Below, one piece after another: positions 1 through 8,634 of a stretch of 64,000 nt of DNA (its first letter is position 1; each line of letters starts with the position of its first letter). The notes below the pieces were generated by a model, which saw only the letters and a list, made by a program, of their open reading frames with translations, was not told the DNA's origin and searched no databases. Position numbers and translations under genes: made by a program. Location of the stretch: positions 2,666,001 to 2,730,000 of the forward strand of contig CBDCYF010000005.1 in assembly GCA_965224065.1 (NCBI GenBank), read 5' to 3'. This DNA comes from JAOTZA01 sp965224065 (lineage in GTDB: Bacteria > Acidobacteriota > Thermoanaerobaculia > Multivoradales > JAHEKO01).

Positions 1-1
1 G

Positions 2-592
2 CAGATCGCCGAGCGGATCGTCCGCATCCCCGACCAGGCGCAGCCGATCTATGCCGAGGGCTATTTGCGGCCCGCGATCACCCACCCCGACAACGCCGTC
101 TACGACGCCATCGTCGATGTGCTCTCGACTGGCCGCACGTCGCGGCTCTACCGCAGCCTGGTTCGAGACAAGAAGATCGCCGCCCAGACCGGGGCGTTCA
201 ACGGCTTTCCCGGGGCGAAATTTCCCAACCTGATGCTGACGTTCGCAGTCCCGACTCCGGGACACTCGAACGAGGAGGTGCAGGAGGCCCTTCGCTTCGA
301 GATCGAGCGTCTCAAGACCGAGCCGCTCTCCGAAGAAGAGCTCAAGATGGTCAAGACCCGGGCCAAGGCGAGCCTGCTCCGGGCGCTGGATTCGAACTTC
401 GGCATGGCCCAGCAACTGGCCACTTACCAGACCTATTTTGGCGACTGGCGCGAGCTCTTCCACAGCGTCGCGAGAATCGAGGCGGTGACCGCGGAGGACA
501 TCATGCGAGTGGCCAAGGAAGCGTTTGTTTCCACCAACCGCACGGTCGCCATGATCGTCAACGAAGACACCGATAGCGAGGAGTCCTCATGA
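2..592 (+). CDS. M16 family zinc peptidase, C-terminal part (5' end outside window)
   Basis: The reading frame is open to the left edge, so this is the 3' part of a larger gene. About 195 residues remain. They match the second M16B half: the region reading TGRTSRLYRSLVR is the typical R/Y substrate-binding stretch, and it is followed by the long helices before the C-terminus. The HXXEH catalytic motif would lie upstream and cannot be checked. The stop overlaps the ATG of the next gene (ATGA), so the two are translationally coupled. The partner lacks HXXEH, so by family logic this copy is probably the active subunit of a periplasmic heterodimer. Family assignment is firm; activity is inferred. 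Confidence 0.85.
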   Translation, partial: QIAERIVRIPDQAQPIYAEGYLRPAITHPDNAVYDAIVDVLSTGRTSRLYRSLVRDKKIAAQTGAFNGFPGAKFPNLMLTFAVPTPGHSNEEVQEALRFEIERLKTEPLSEEELKMVKTRAKASLLRALDSNFGMAQQLATYQTYFGDWRELFHSVARIEAVTAEDIMRVAKEAFVSTNRTVAMIVNEDTDSEESS

Positions 593-2742
593 CCGGAAAG
601 CTACCGACCCGTCTGTCTCTCGTGGCAGCTCTGATCGCCACGGTTCTGCTCGCCACCAGCGCTACGGCGCAGGTCGAAGACCATCAAGACATCGTGTATC
701 CCGAGCTGCGCGAGTTCACCATCCCGACGCCCGAGATCTTCGACCTGCCCAACGGCATGAAGATTTTTTTGCTGGAAGATCACGAGCTGCCGCTGATCCG
801 GGCGAGCGCGCGCATCCGCACCGGCTCGGTTTACGAGCCCGACGACAAGGTGGGGCTGGCGCAGCTCGCCGGCGCCGTTCAGCGCACCGGCGGCACGCGC
901 GGCTCCCGAACAATGAGCGGCGACGAGCTCGACGATTTTCTGGAAGCCAGGGCGGCGTCGATCGAGACCAGCATCGGCAACACCGTCGGCTTTGCCTCGA
1001 TGGACTGTTTGCGCGAAGACTTCGACGACGTCTTTGCGGTGTTTCGTGACGTGCTCCGCTATCCGGCCTTCTCCGAGGACAAGCTCGAGATCGCCAAGGC
1101 TCAGACCAAGGCCGGAATCGCCCGGCGCAACGACAATGTCGGCGGCATCGTCGGTCGGGAGTTCTCCCGTCTGATCTACGGTCTCGACTCGCCGCTTTCG
1201 CGGCTCACCGAGTACGCGACCGTCGCCGCCGTCGAGCGCGGCGACCTCGAGGCGTGGCACGCTAAGTACTACCATCCCAACAACATCTATCTCGGGGTGA
1301 CCGGCGACTTTGACTCAAAGTCGATGAAGAAAAAGATCCGTGCCGTCTTTGCGGACTGGCCGCTCGGCGAGGCCTCGGAGCTGGCTCCCGTCGCCTACGA
1401 GCAGGAGATGAAGCCCGGGACCTACTTCATCGAAAAGACCGACGTGACCCAGGCCAACATTCAATTGGGCCACCTGGGCATGGTGGTCGCCGATGACCCC
1501 GATTACTTCGCGGTTCGAGTGATGAACCAGGTCCTCGGCGGCAGCTTTGCGAGTCGTCTGTTCACCACCATCCGGTCGGACATGGGGCTGGCCTACAACG
1601 TCGGGGGCTCGATCTCGGCGTCGTATATTTATCCTGGGGTCGCCAGTTTTGGGCTCTCGACCAAATCCGAGACCATGGCGCAGTCGGTGGACGCTCTGTA
1701 CGACGTGTTGCGCGGGATGCACACCGATCCGGTCACCGAAGACGAGATCGATCGCGCCAAAGACGCGATCCTGAATTCGTTTATCTTCAACTACGCTTCG
1801 ACCGGGCAGGTGCTCTCCCAGCAGATGCTCTACTCCTACTACGGGCTGCCGCTCGACTTCCTCGACAGTTTCCGCTCCAAGGTCGAGTCGGTGACCCGCG
1901 AGGACGTAATGCGGGTGGCGAAGAAATACCTCCACCCGGACAAGATGACCCTTCTCGTGGTGGGTAAACCCGAGGACTTCGATCGGCCGATGGACACCTT
2001 CGGAGAGTTTCAGGTCGTCGACATCACCATCCCGTCGCCCGAGGTCGAGCTCGCCGCCGTCGAGCAGACCGAGGAGGGGGCCGCAGCCGGCCGCGCGCTT
2101 CTCGACGCCGTGGTCGCGGCACTCGGGGGGTCGGGAGAGCCGGCGAGCGCGATCAAGTCGTCCGAGGACGTCGTGGTCAGCATGCAGGGTCAGACGATGG
2201 CGATCAGTCGCGACGTGGTGATCGTCTACCCCGATCGCGTCTACGCCGCGATCCAGACCCCGATGGGACAGCAAGTCGTCGTGATGGACGGAGACGAGGG
2301 CTTTATGGCGATGGGTGGGCAGAGCCGCCCGGCGCAGAGCGGGCAGATCGAACAACAGAGGAAGAACCTCGCGCACGAGATCTTCTACGTGCTGCGGTAT
2401 CACGACGCCGAGAACGTGGAGGCGATCGCCGCGGGCGAGGAAGAAGTCGAAGGGACGTCTTGCTCCGTGCTGGCGGTGACCTTCAAGGGCGAGGCTTCCC
2501 GCTGGTGTGTCGACGACGGAGGGCGCGTTTTGAAGGCCGCTTTCGAGTCCCAGCACCCGTTTACCCAGACACCGGGTCTTTTCGAGGTGGTGTTCTCGGA
2601 CTACCGGGACGTCGATGGCCGCCTGGTGCCCCACAAACGGGTTACCAGCGTCGATGGGGCCCCGCTCTTCGACGCCACGCTCAAGAGCTTCGAAGTCGAC
2701 CCGGTGATCGACCCGGCGCTGTTCGAAAAACCGGCCGCCTGA
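589..2742 (+). CDS. Inactive-type M16 peptidase subunit with extra C-terminal domain
   Basis: 717 residues with a signal peptide (cleavage near residue 28, ATAQ), so secreted or periplasmic. Residues about 45-480 are a two-lobed M16B peptidase. The place where HXXEH should sit (residues 89-98, GLAQLAGAVQ) has no His or Glu, so it cannot bind the catalytic zinc as the family does. The second lobe keeps the FASRLF and GLAYNVG stretches seen in non-catalytic partners. After a linker, residues about 510-717 form a further beta-rich domain resembling LolA/LppX-like lipoprotein-carrier folds; this is my inference from pattern only. It overlaps the upstream peptidase by 4 nt. The likely role is as regulatory or structural half of an M16 heterodimer. 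Confidence 0.85.
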   Translation: MTGKLPTRLSLVAALIATVLLATSATAQVEDHQDIVYPELREFTIPTPEIFDLPNGMKIFLLEDHELPLIRASARIRTGSVYEPDDKVGLAQLAGAVQRTGGTRGSRTMSGDELDDFLEARAASIETSIGNTVGFASMDCLREDFDDVFAVFRDVLRYPAFSEDKLEIAKAQTKAGIARRNDNVGGIVGREFSRLIYGLDSPLSRLTEYATVAAVERGDLEAWHAKYYHPNNIYLGVTGDFDSKSMKKKIRAVFADWPLGEASELAPVAYEQEMKPGTYFIEKTDVTQANIQLGHLGMVVADDPDYFAVRVMNQVLGGSFASRLFTTIRSDMGLAYNVGGSISASYIYPGVASFGLSTKSETMAQSVDALYDVLRGMHTDPVTEDEIDRAKDAILNSFIFNYASTGQVLSQQMLYSYYGLPLDFLDSFRSKVESVTREDVMRVAKKYLHPDKMTLLVVGKPEDFDRPMDTFGEFQVVDITIPSPEVELAAVEQTEEGAAAGRALLDAVVAALGGSGEPASAIKSSEDVVVSMQGQTMAISRDVVIVYPDRVYAAIQTPMGQQVVVMDGDEGFMAMGGQSRPAQSGQIEQQRKNLAHEIFYVLRYHDAENVEAIAAGEEEVEGTSCSVLAVTFKGEASRWCVDDGGRVLKAAFESQHPFTQTPGLFEVVFSDYRDVDGRLVPHKRVTSVDGAPLFDATLKSFEVDPVIDPALFEKPAA

Positions 2743-2798
2743 GACTTCGCTCTTCCGGCCCGGCGATTCGCTGGTAGGGTCGCCGGGGCGGACTGAGA

Positions 2799-4109
2799 AT
2801 GAGCAGCACCAACGGTGAACCGCTGGCCGCCGCGGACAGCGCGTGGCTGCGGATGGAGACCCCGGCGAACCTGATGACGATCACCGGGGTCTTGACCCTC
2901 GCCGAACCGCTGCCGTTCGAGCGTTTCCGGGAGATGGTCGCCGAGCGGCTGGCCGTCTACGACCGCTTTCGCATGAAGGTCCTGCCGCCCGGGGGCGCAC
3001 CGGGGCGGGCCCGCTGGGTCGAGGACGTCTTCGCGCTCGAAGACCATGTGGTGCGGGCCGAGCTCGAGCGCCCGGAAAGCAAGACCGAGCTGCAACGGCT
3101 GGTCGGCCGGCACATGTCGACCCCGCTCGACTACCACAAGCCGCTGTGGCGTTTCTGGTTTGTCGAGAACTTTCGCGGCGGCTCGGCGTTGGTGGCGCGG
3201 ATCCACCACTGCATCGGTGACGGTATGGGTCTGATGAAGGTCGTGCTGGGAATGGCGGACCCGGTGGACGTCAGCCTGCCACTGGTCGGAGCCAGAAAAT
3301 CAGGCGACGGACGCGGACACGAGAACGTCACCCGGCGGTCCAAGGTTGCGGAGGCGTTGCGGGCGAGCGGCGGCGCCACCAAGGCGCTAGCCCGGCTGCT
3401 GACCCTCAAGTCCGATCCCCGAACCTGCTTCAAAGGACCGCTGGGAACGGAGAAGCTCGCCATCTGGTCGGAGCGGATGCCGCTTGCGGACATCAAGACC
3501 CTGAGCGGTGAGCTGGGTGGCACGATCAACGATGTGCTGCTGACCGCCGCCACCGGGGCGATGCGCCGGTACCTGGTGGGACGCGATCAACCGGTCGATG
3601 GCCTGGATCTGCGGGCCACCGTGCCGGTCAACCTGCGGCCGCCCGAAGACACCTCGCTGGGCAACAAGTTTGGCCTGGTGTTTCTGTCCCTGCCCGTCGG
3701 GATGGAGCATCCCCTGGAACGCCTGCGCGAGCTCAAGCGCCGCATGGACCTGCTCAAGCGGTCTCCCGAAGCGTTTGTGGTCTATGGAGTGCTCAAGGCC
3801 CTGGGCCGGACCCACTCGGATCTCCAGGGCAAGGTGGTCTCTCTCCTGTCCAAAAACGCCACGGCCGTGATGACCAACGTACCGGGACCGCGCGCGCCAC
3901 TGTCGCTTTGCGGGCGCGAGATCGACCACATGATGTTCTGGGTCCCGCAGTCGGGCGAGGTCGCCCTGGGAGTGAGCATCCTGAGCTACAACCAGGGCGT
4001 GCGGGTCGGGTTTGCCACCGACCGCGGGCTCATCCCCGACCCCGAGGCCCTGATTGCGGGCTTTCACGAGTCGCTCGACGAGCTGGGGGCGGCGAGCAGA
4101 GCGGGCTAG
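2799..4109 (+). CDS. Wax ester synthase/diacylglycerol acyltransferase (WS/DGAT) family protein
   Basis: 436 residues, close to the usual length of bacterial WS/DGAT enzymes, which esterify acyl-CoA with fatty alcohols or diacylglycerol to make storage lipid. The active-site motif HHxxxDG is present as HHCIGDG at residues 136-142. The C-terminal half has the NDVLLTAATGAMRRYL segment and the MTNVPGP segment typical of the family. The N-terminus (DSAWLRMETPANLM) is also characteristic, which supports this start. A TAGGGT hexamer lies 18 nt upstream. The gene ends tail-to-tail with the minus-strand deacylase, with stop codons overlapping by four bases. The substrate cannot be read from sequence. 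Confidence 0.9.
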   Translation: MSSTNGEPLAAADSAWLRMETPANLMTITGVLTLAEPLPFERFREMVAERLAVYDRFRMKVLPPGGAPGRARWVEDVFALEDHVVRAELERPESKTELQRLVGRHMSTPLDYHKPLWRFWFVENFRGGSALVARIHHCIGDGMGLMKVVLGMADPVDVSLPLVGARKSGDGRGHENVTRRSKVAEALRASGGATKALARLLTLKSDPRTCFKGPLGTEKLAIWSERMPLADIKTLSGELGGTINDVLLTAATGAMRRYLVGRDQPVDGLDLRATVPVNLRPPEDTSLGNKFGLVFLSLPVGMEHPLERLRELKRRMDLLKRSPEAFVVYGVLKALGRTHSDLQGKVVSLLSKNATAVMTNVPGPRAPLSLCGREIDHMMFWVPQSGEVALGVSILSYNQGVRVGFATDRGLIPDPEALIAGFHESLDELGAASRAG

Positions 4110-5042
4110 GTTTCCGCCAGGTGAACCAGGGCGTCGCCCTGGTGGACGAGCGGGTTGTTGGTGTAGCCGATGACCACACCTGAGGCCGGTGCCTTGACCG
4201 GGCGCTCGTCGTGCCCGAAGACGTCCGAGATCCGGCCGACAACCTGTTTCTTGTCCACCGCTTCGCCGAGGCCTGTCTCGCGGCGGAAGATGCCGCTACG
4301 CGCCGCCCGCAGCCAGCGCGTGTTGGAGGCTTCGAGGGTCTTCCAGGTCTTCTTCTCCGAGTGATCCCACATTTCGAGCTCGGCGAGGACGCGCAGCGTG
4401 CCCCGGACCCCGACGCGGATCGCCTCTTCATCGAACCGCAGCGGCTCGCTGGCCTCGTAGACCAGGATGTGAGCGCCCTGGTCCCGGGCGGCGCGGCGCA
4501 GGGAGCGCGGGATCTCGGAGGCGGCGAACATCACCGGCGCCCCGAACGCTTCGGCGATCCGGCGGGTCTCCGGGTCGTCGAGCGCCGCGCGGACTTGCGG
4601 CAGGTTGGTGCGATGGTGGGAGCCGGTGTGAAAATCCAAGCCGTAGCGGCAGCGGCCGACGATCTCTTTCATAAAGAGATGGGCGATCCGGGCGGCCAGC
4701 GACCCGCGCGTCGATCCGGGAAAGCTGCGGTTGAGATCTCGGCGGTCCGGAAGGTATCTCGTCTGCTGGACGAACCCAAACACGTTAACGATCGGCACGG
4801 CGAGGATCCGGCCGGCAAGGCGCTGCGGATCCAGCTCGGCGAGCACCCGGCGGATGATCTCGAGCCCGTTGACTTCATCGCCGTGGATCGCGGCGTCGAG
4901 CCAAACCGAGGGACCGTCTCGATGCCCATTGAGGGCGATGACGGGCAGGGAGAGCCAGTCCCCGGTGGGGAGCCGGGCAACCCGCAGCTCGAGCTCGGCG
5001 CGCTCGCCCGGCTCGACCTGGCGGCCACCGATCTCGAGCGTC

Positions 5043-5050
<8 letters not shown>
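4106..5050 (-). CDS. Succinylglutamate desuccinylase/aspartoacylase family deacylase
   Basis: 314 residues. The zinc-carboxypeptidase-like AstE/AspA fold is shown by HGDE at residues 56-59 (two zinc ligands, H and E) and a later LDFHTGSHH segment supplying the third ligand. The NRSFPG segment is the substrate-binding Asn-Arg. The C-terminal 70 residues form a biotinyl-like beta barrel (KAPASGVVIGYTNNPLVHQGD), common in this subfamily. It overlaps the end of rimK by 8 nt and is third in a RimB-RimK-deacylase cassette. Related neighbourhoods with RimK amidoligases have been described in comparative genomics, where the deacylase is thought to trim or recycle amide-linked amino acids. The substrate here is unknown. 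Confidence 0.88.
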
Positions 5051-5935
<885 letters not shown>

Positions 5936-5939
<4 letters not shown>

Positions 5940-6481
5940 TTCTCCAGTTTCCCTATCAAAAAGGACCTTCCCGAGTCGACGACAAACCTGCGGCGGATGG
6001 CCTGGCGTCCCAGGAGCATTCGGAAGCCCATCATGTCGCGGCGCACCAGGGTCACCTCGGCGCCCCACGTGTGCTCGCCGAGCCTGAGGCGCGTGCGGAT
6101 CACCGGCCGCAGTGTCGAGCGGCCGGTCGAGGACCGGACCCACCGGCGATCGGCCAGCCGGCTCTCGGTCGTCAGCGTCTTGGTGGAGTCGCGCTGCAGC
6201 GGGTGGAGGGAGAACCGGACCCAGGTCTCGTTGTCTTTCTCGTATTCCTCGACTGCAAACGCGTGGAGCGCCGAGGAACGGGCACCGGTGTCGACCTTGA
6301 CCTTGATCGCCTCGACCCCCATGTCGGGCAGCGAGAGCCACTCGCGCCAGCCGATCGTCACCAGCTTGCGCTTTTTGCGCCGGCGAGATTTTGGCCGTTT
6401 GGACAAGGCCGCATTCTGCCCCGAAACCGCCGTCGGGCAAAGTCGGCGCGACGACTCAGATGGACCGGTATTCGATGACAC
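5936..6481 (-). CDS. rimB: Retropepsin-like ATP-dependent zinc protease family protein (RimB-like)
   Basis: 181 residues from a GTG start; the conserved part begins near VTIGWREWLSLP at residue 41. The signature DTGARSSALHA carries the aspartyl-protease D-T-G triad of the retropepsin fold. Members are often encoded beside rimK (RimABK in pseudomonads), where RimB acts with RimK on ribosomal protein modification. Here it overlaps rimK by 4 nt and leads the cassette. The first 40 residues are rich in Ser, Arg and Lys and lie outside the family core, so the true start may be an internal non-ATG codon. No clear promoter is seen upstream of the GTG. Confidence 0.88.
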
Positions 6482-6513
6482 CCTACGTTTGCCGTTTGGC
6501 CCTGGTTATGGGG

Positions 6514-6519
6514 TAGCAT
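6514..6519 (+). promoter_or_regulatory. Leaderless-type -10 element (TAGCAT) of the lipoprotein gene
   Basis: TAGCAT fits TANNNT and ends exactly six bases before the ATG at 6526, the spacing repeated at several genes in this window. A possible -35, TTGCCG, lies at 6489-6494 with a long 19-bp spacer. No Shine-Dalgarno precedes the ATG. Confidence 0.55.
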
Positions 6520-6525
6520 TTGACA

Positions 6526-7659
6526 ATGGCTAACCTGACACAACATAGATTGAAGGTCGCGACGTTCGTGTTTGCCGGGCTTGCGGTCCTGGCCGCTGGG
6601 TGCGAGACCCCAGGGAGCGAGGACGACCCGATCGCTTTCGTGTGGGAGTCGGAACTCGTCACCGAGGACGCAACGTCCAAAGAGTATCTACAGGCCCTTC
6701 TGCGACATCAGGAGGCGCGAGTGCGCGACGTTGTCGACGAGTTCTTGTTCTTCGCCCCGCACATGGACCTTCTCCGCGAGCACCCGGCCATCCAAGAACT
6801 GGCGCGATGGAACGAGGCCGGGGCCTTCGATTTGTTCGAGGGGTTTGGACTCGAGGTCGTGGGCTTTGAACCGGCGCAGACGCCGGGAAACAGCTCGATC
6901 GGAGACCCTCTTGGACTGCGCGGTGATGGCCAGGCGCCCTCGGACTGTTATCTCTGCCCCGGCTTTCCGAGCCAGGACAGCTTTGCTGGTTTTACCTGGA
7001 CCGAGTCGACGCCACCGAACACTTACCGGACACCGGCGGAGATGCCCGGCGACGATGGCGGCTGGATCATCTTCTACTTTGATTATCAACCACAACAGGT
7101 CGGGGGTCCCGCCTCATACGACTTCCAGATGGTGCTGGTCGGTCAAGGTGTCGTCGTCGTGAACCCCGATGGTTCGAGCACGACTCTTCATCGTGTGCGG
7201 GATCCTGGTGACCACGTCGGAACCGTGATTCGTACCGAACGGGACGCCCAGGGGAACGTCACTTCGCGAACAAAAGACGAGATGCCCGAAGTTCCAGACA
7301 AGCCGGAGCCCGAAGAGGACGTCAAGCCCGCGGGAGAAGCGGCGCCCAAGCCAAAGCCCACGGACAAGCTCGACAAATACCAGCCAGCAGAGGGCGTGTC
7401 GGTATGCCCCATGAGTGTCGACTACTGCCGTCGCGCGTACTCGAAGCTCCTCTCCAGTCGCGACGATCTGCTTCAGCTGATCGACGGACACGTCCTCGTC
7501 AAGGAGCCCGAACAAGACCCCGCGCCTCGTTTGGAGATCCGGCGAGACCAACTGGTGATCAATCCCGACCCGAATGCGCTCGAGTCGGGCGATGGGCGGC
7601 CGAAACGACTTCGGATGGCTCTTCCGGTGCTCGTGTTGCCGCCTCGTCCGGGGACCTAG
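6526..7659 (+). CDS. Predicted lipoprotein of unknown function
   Basis: 377 residues from the ATG; an in-frame TTG two codons earlier is less likely because the -10-like element sits six bases before the ATG. A lipobox LAAGC near residue 25 predicts export and lipid anchoring. No known domain is recognised. Visible features are a helical acidic region (residues 40-110), a CYLCPGF CxxC pair, a Phe/Tyr-rich beta stretch (FTWTESTPPN, WIIFYFDYQ), a Pro/Glu/Lys-rich linker (EVPDKPEPEEDVKPAGEAA) and a second Cys pair (CPMSVDYC). The four cysteines could form disulfides outside the cytoplasm. It is divergent from rimB across 44 bp. Treat it as an ORFan candidate. Confidence 0.75.
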   Translation: MANLTQHRLKVATFVFAGLAVLAAGCETPGSEDDPIAFVWESELVTEDATSKEYLQALLRHQEARVRDVVDEFLFFAPHMDLLREHPAIQELARWNEAGAFDLFEGFGLEVVGFEPAQTPGNSSIGDPLGLRGDGQAPSDCYLCPGFPSQDSFAGFTWTESTPPNTYRTPAEMPGDDGGWIIFYFDYQPQQVGGPASYDFQMVLVGQGVVVVNPDGSSTTLHRVRDPGDHVGTVIRTERDAQGNVTSRTKDEMPEVPDKPEPEEDVKPAGEAAPKPKPTDKLDKYQPAEGVSVCPMSVDYCRRAYSKLLSSRDDLLQLIDGHVLVKEPEQDPAPRLEIRRDQLVINPDPNALESGDGRPKRLRMALPVLVLPPRPGT

Positions 7660-7689
7660 GGTCGCGCGGGAGGCGCTGCCGAAGCTGCG

Positions 7690-8634
7690 TTAGACAAACA
7701 GATAGAAGATATAGCCGGCATAGAGCGCCAGCAGCACGAGCCCTTCCCAGCGATCGAGCTTCAAGCCGGTAGCGAGAAACGGCCACACCAGGACGCTCAA
7801 CCCGAGCATCACAAAAAGATCGAGCCGCACGGCGGCGGGATCGACGGCCACCGGCCGGACCAGCACGGTCGCGCCGAGAATGCAGAGTACGTTGAAGACG
7901 TTTGAGCCGATCAGGTTTCCCAGCAGAATGCCGGTCTCGCGTTTGCGCGCCGCGGCGACCGAGCTGGCGAGCTCGGGCAGGCTGGTGCCGAGCGCCACCA
8001 TGGTCAGCCCGATGACGCGCTCGCTGACGCCGATGGCGCGGGCCAGGTTGACGCCGCCGGTGACCAGCGCCCTCGCTCCGAGGACGAGGAAAATCAGACC
8101 GACGGCGACCAGGGCGAGGCTCTTGAGGGTGGATCCCCGCTTGGCGCCGTATTCGTCGTCGAACTCCTCGACGGTATCGGCTTCCGGACTCACCCGGAGC
8201 AAATAGACCAGGAAGAGAACCAGCAGGGCGATCAGAACCATCCCTTCGGCCCGCGAGACCACGCCGTTGGCCACCATCGGAACCAGAAGCGCGCTCGAGG
8301 CCAACATAAAGGGGATCTCGCGGCGCAAGAATCTCGGGGTAGTCGCGATCGGCCACACGACGGTCGAGAGACCCAGAATCAGCCCGATGTTGGCGATGTT
8401 GGAGCCGACCACGTTGCCAAAGGCCACGTCGGGGGAGCCGCGCAGGGTGGCGGCGAGGGTCGAGGCCAGCTCGGGGCTCGAGGTGCCAAAGGACACTACG
8501 GTGAGCCCGATGACGAGGGGGGACAGACCCAGCAGACGGGCCAGAGAGACGGAGCCGTGGACCAGGGCCTCGCCGCCCCAGTACAGCAGGGCGACTCCCA
8601 GCAGGACGAGAAGAAGATCCACCGGACCCGTCAC
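7690..8634 (-). CDS. Calcium/sodium antiporter (CaCA superfamily, YrbG-like)
   Basis: 314 residues, about ten transmembrane helices. Two inverted alpha repeats are clear: FGTSSPELASTLAA at residues 49-62 followed by GNVVGSNIANIGLILG, and ALGTSLPELASSVAA near residue 213 followed by GNLIGSNVFNVLCILG. The GTSxPELA and GNxxGSN motifs bind the exchanged cations. A hydrophilic loop (RVSPEADTVEEFDDEYG) separates the halves. Function is inferred as Na+-driven Ca2+ extrusion across the inner membrane. Its start overlaps the stop of the ABC exporter, so both are probably on one mRNA. Confidence 0.92.
   Translation of the reverse strand: MTGPVDLLLVLLGVALLYWGGEALVHGSVSLARLLGLSPLVIGLTVVSFGTSSPELASTLAATLRGSPDVAFGNVVGSNIANIGLILGLSTVVWPIATTPRFLRREIPFMLASSALLVPMVANGVVSRAEGMVLIALLVLFLVYLLRVSPEADTVEEFDDEYGAKRGSTLKSLALVAVGLIFLVLGARALVTGGVNLARAIGVSERVIGLTMVALGTSLPELASSVAAARKRETGILLGNLIGSNVFNVLCILGATVLVRPVAVDPAAVRLDLFVMLGLSVLVWPFLATGLKLDRWEGLVLLALYAGYIFYLFV

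Noticed and set aside
5940..6440. N-terminal extension of rimK through the RimB gene
   Set aside because: RimK homology starts exactly at the ATG at 5939, and the extension is another frame of the retropepsin gene.
6520..6522. TTG start of the lipoprotein
   Set aside because: The ATG two codons later fits the TANNNT-N6 spacing and leaves the signal peptide unchanged.
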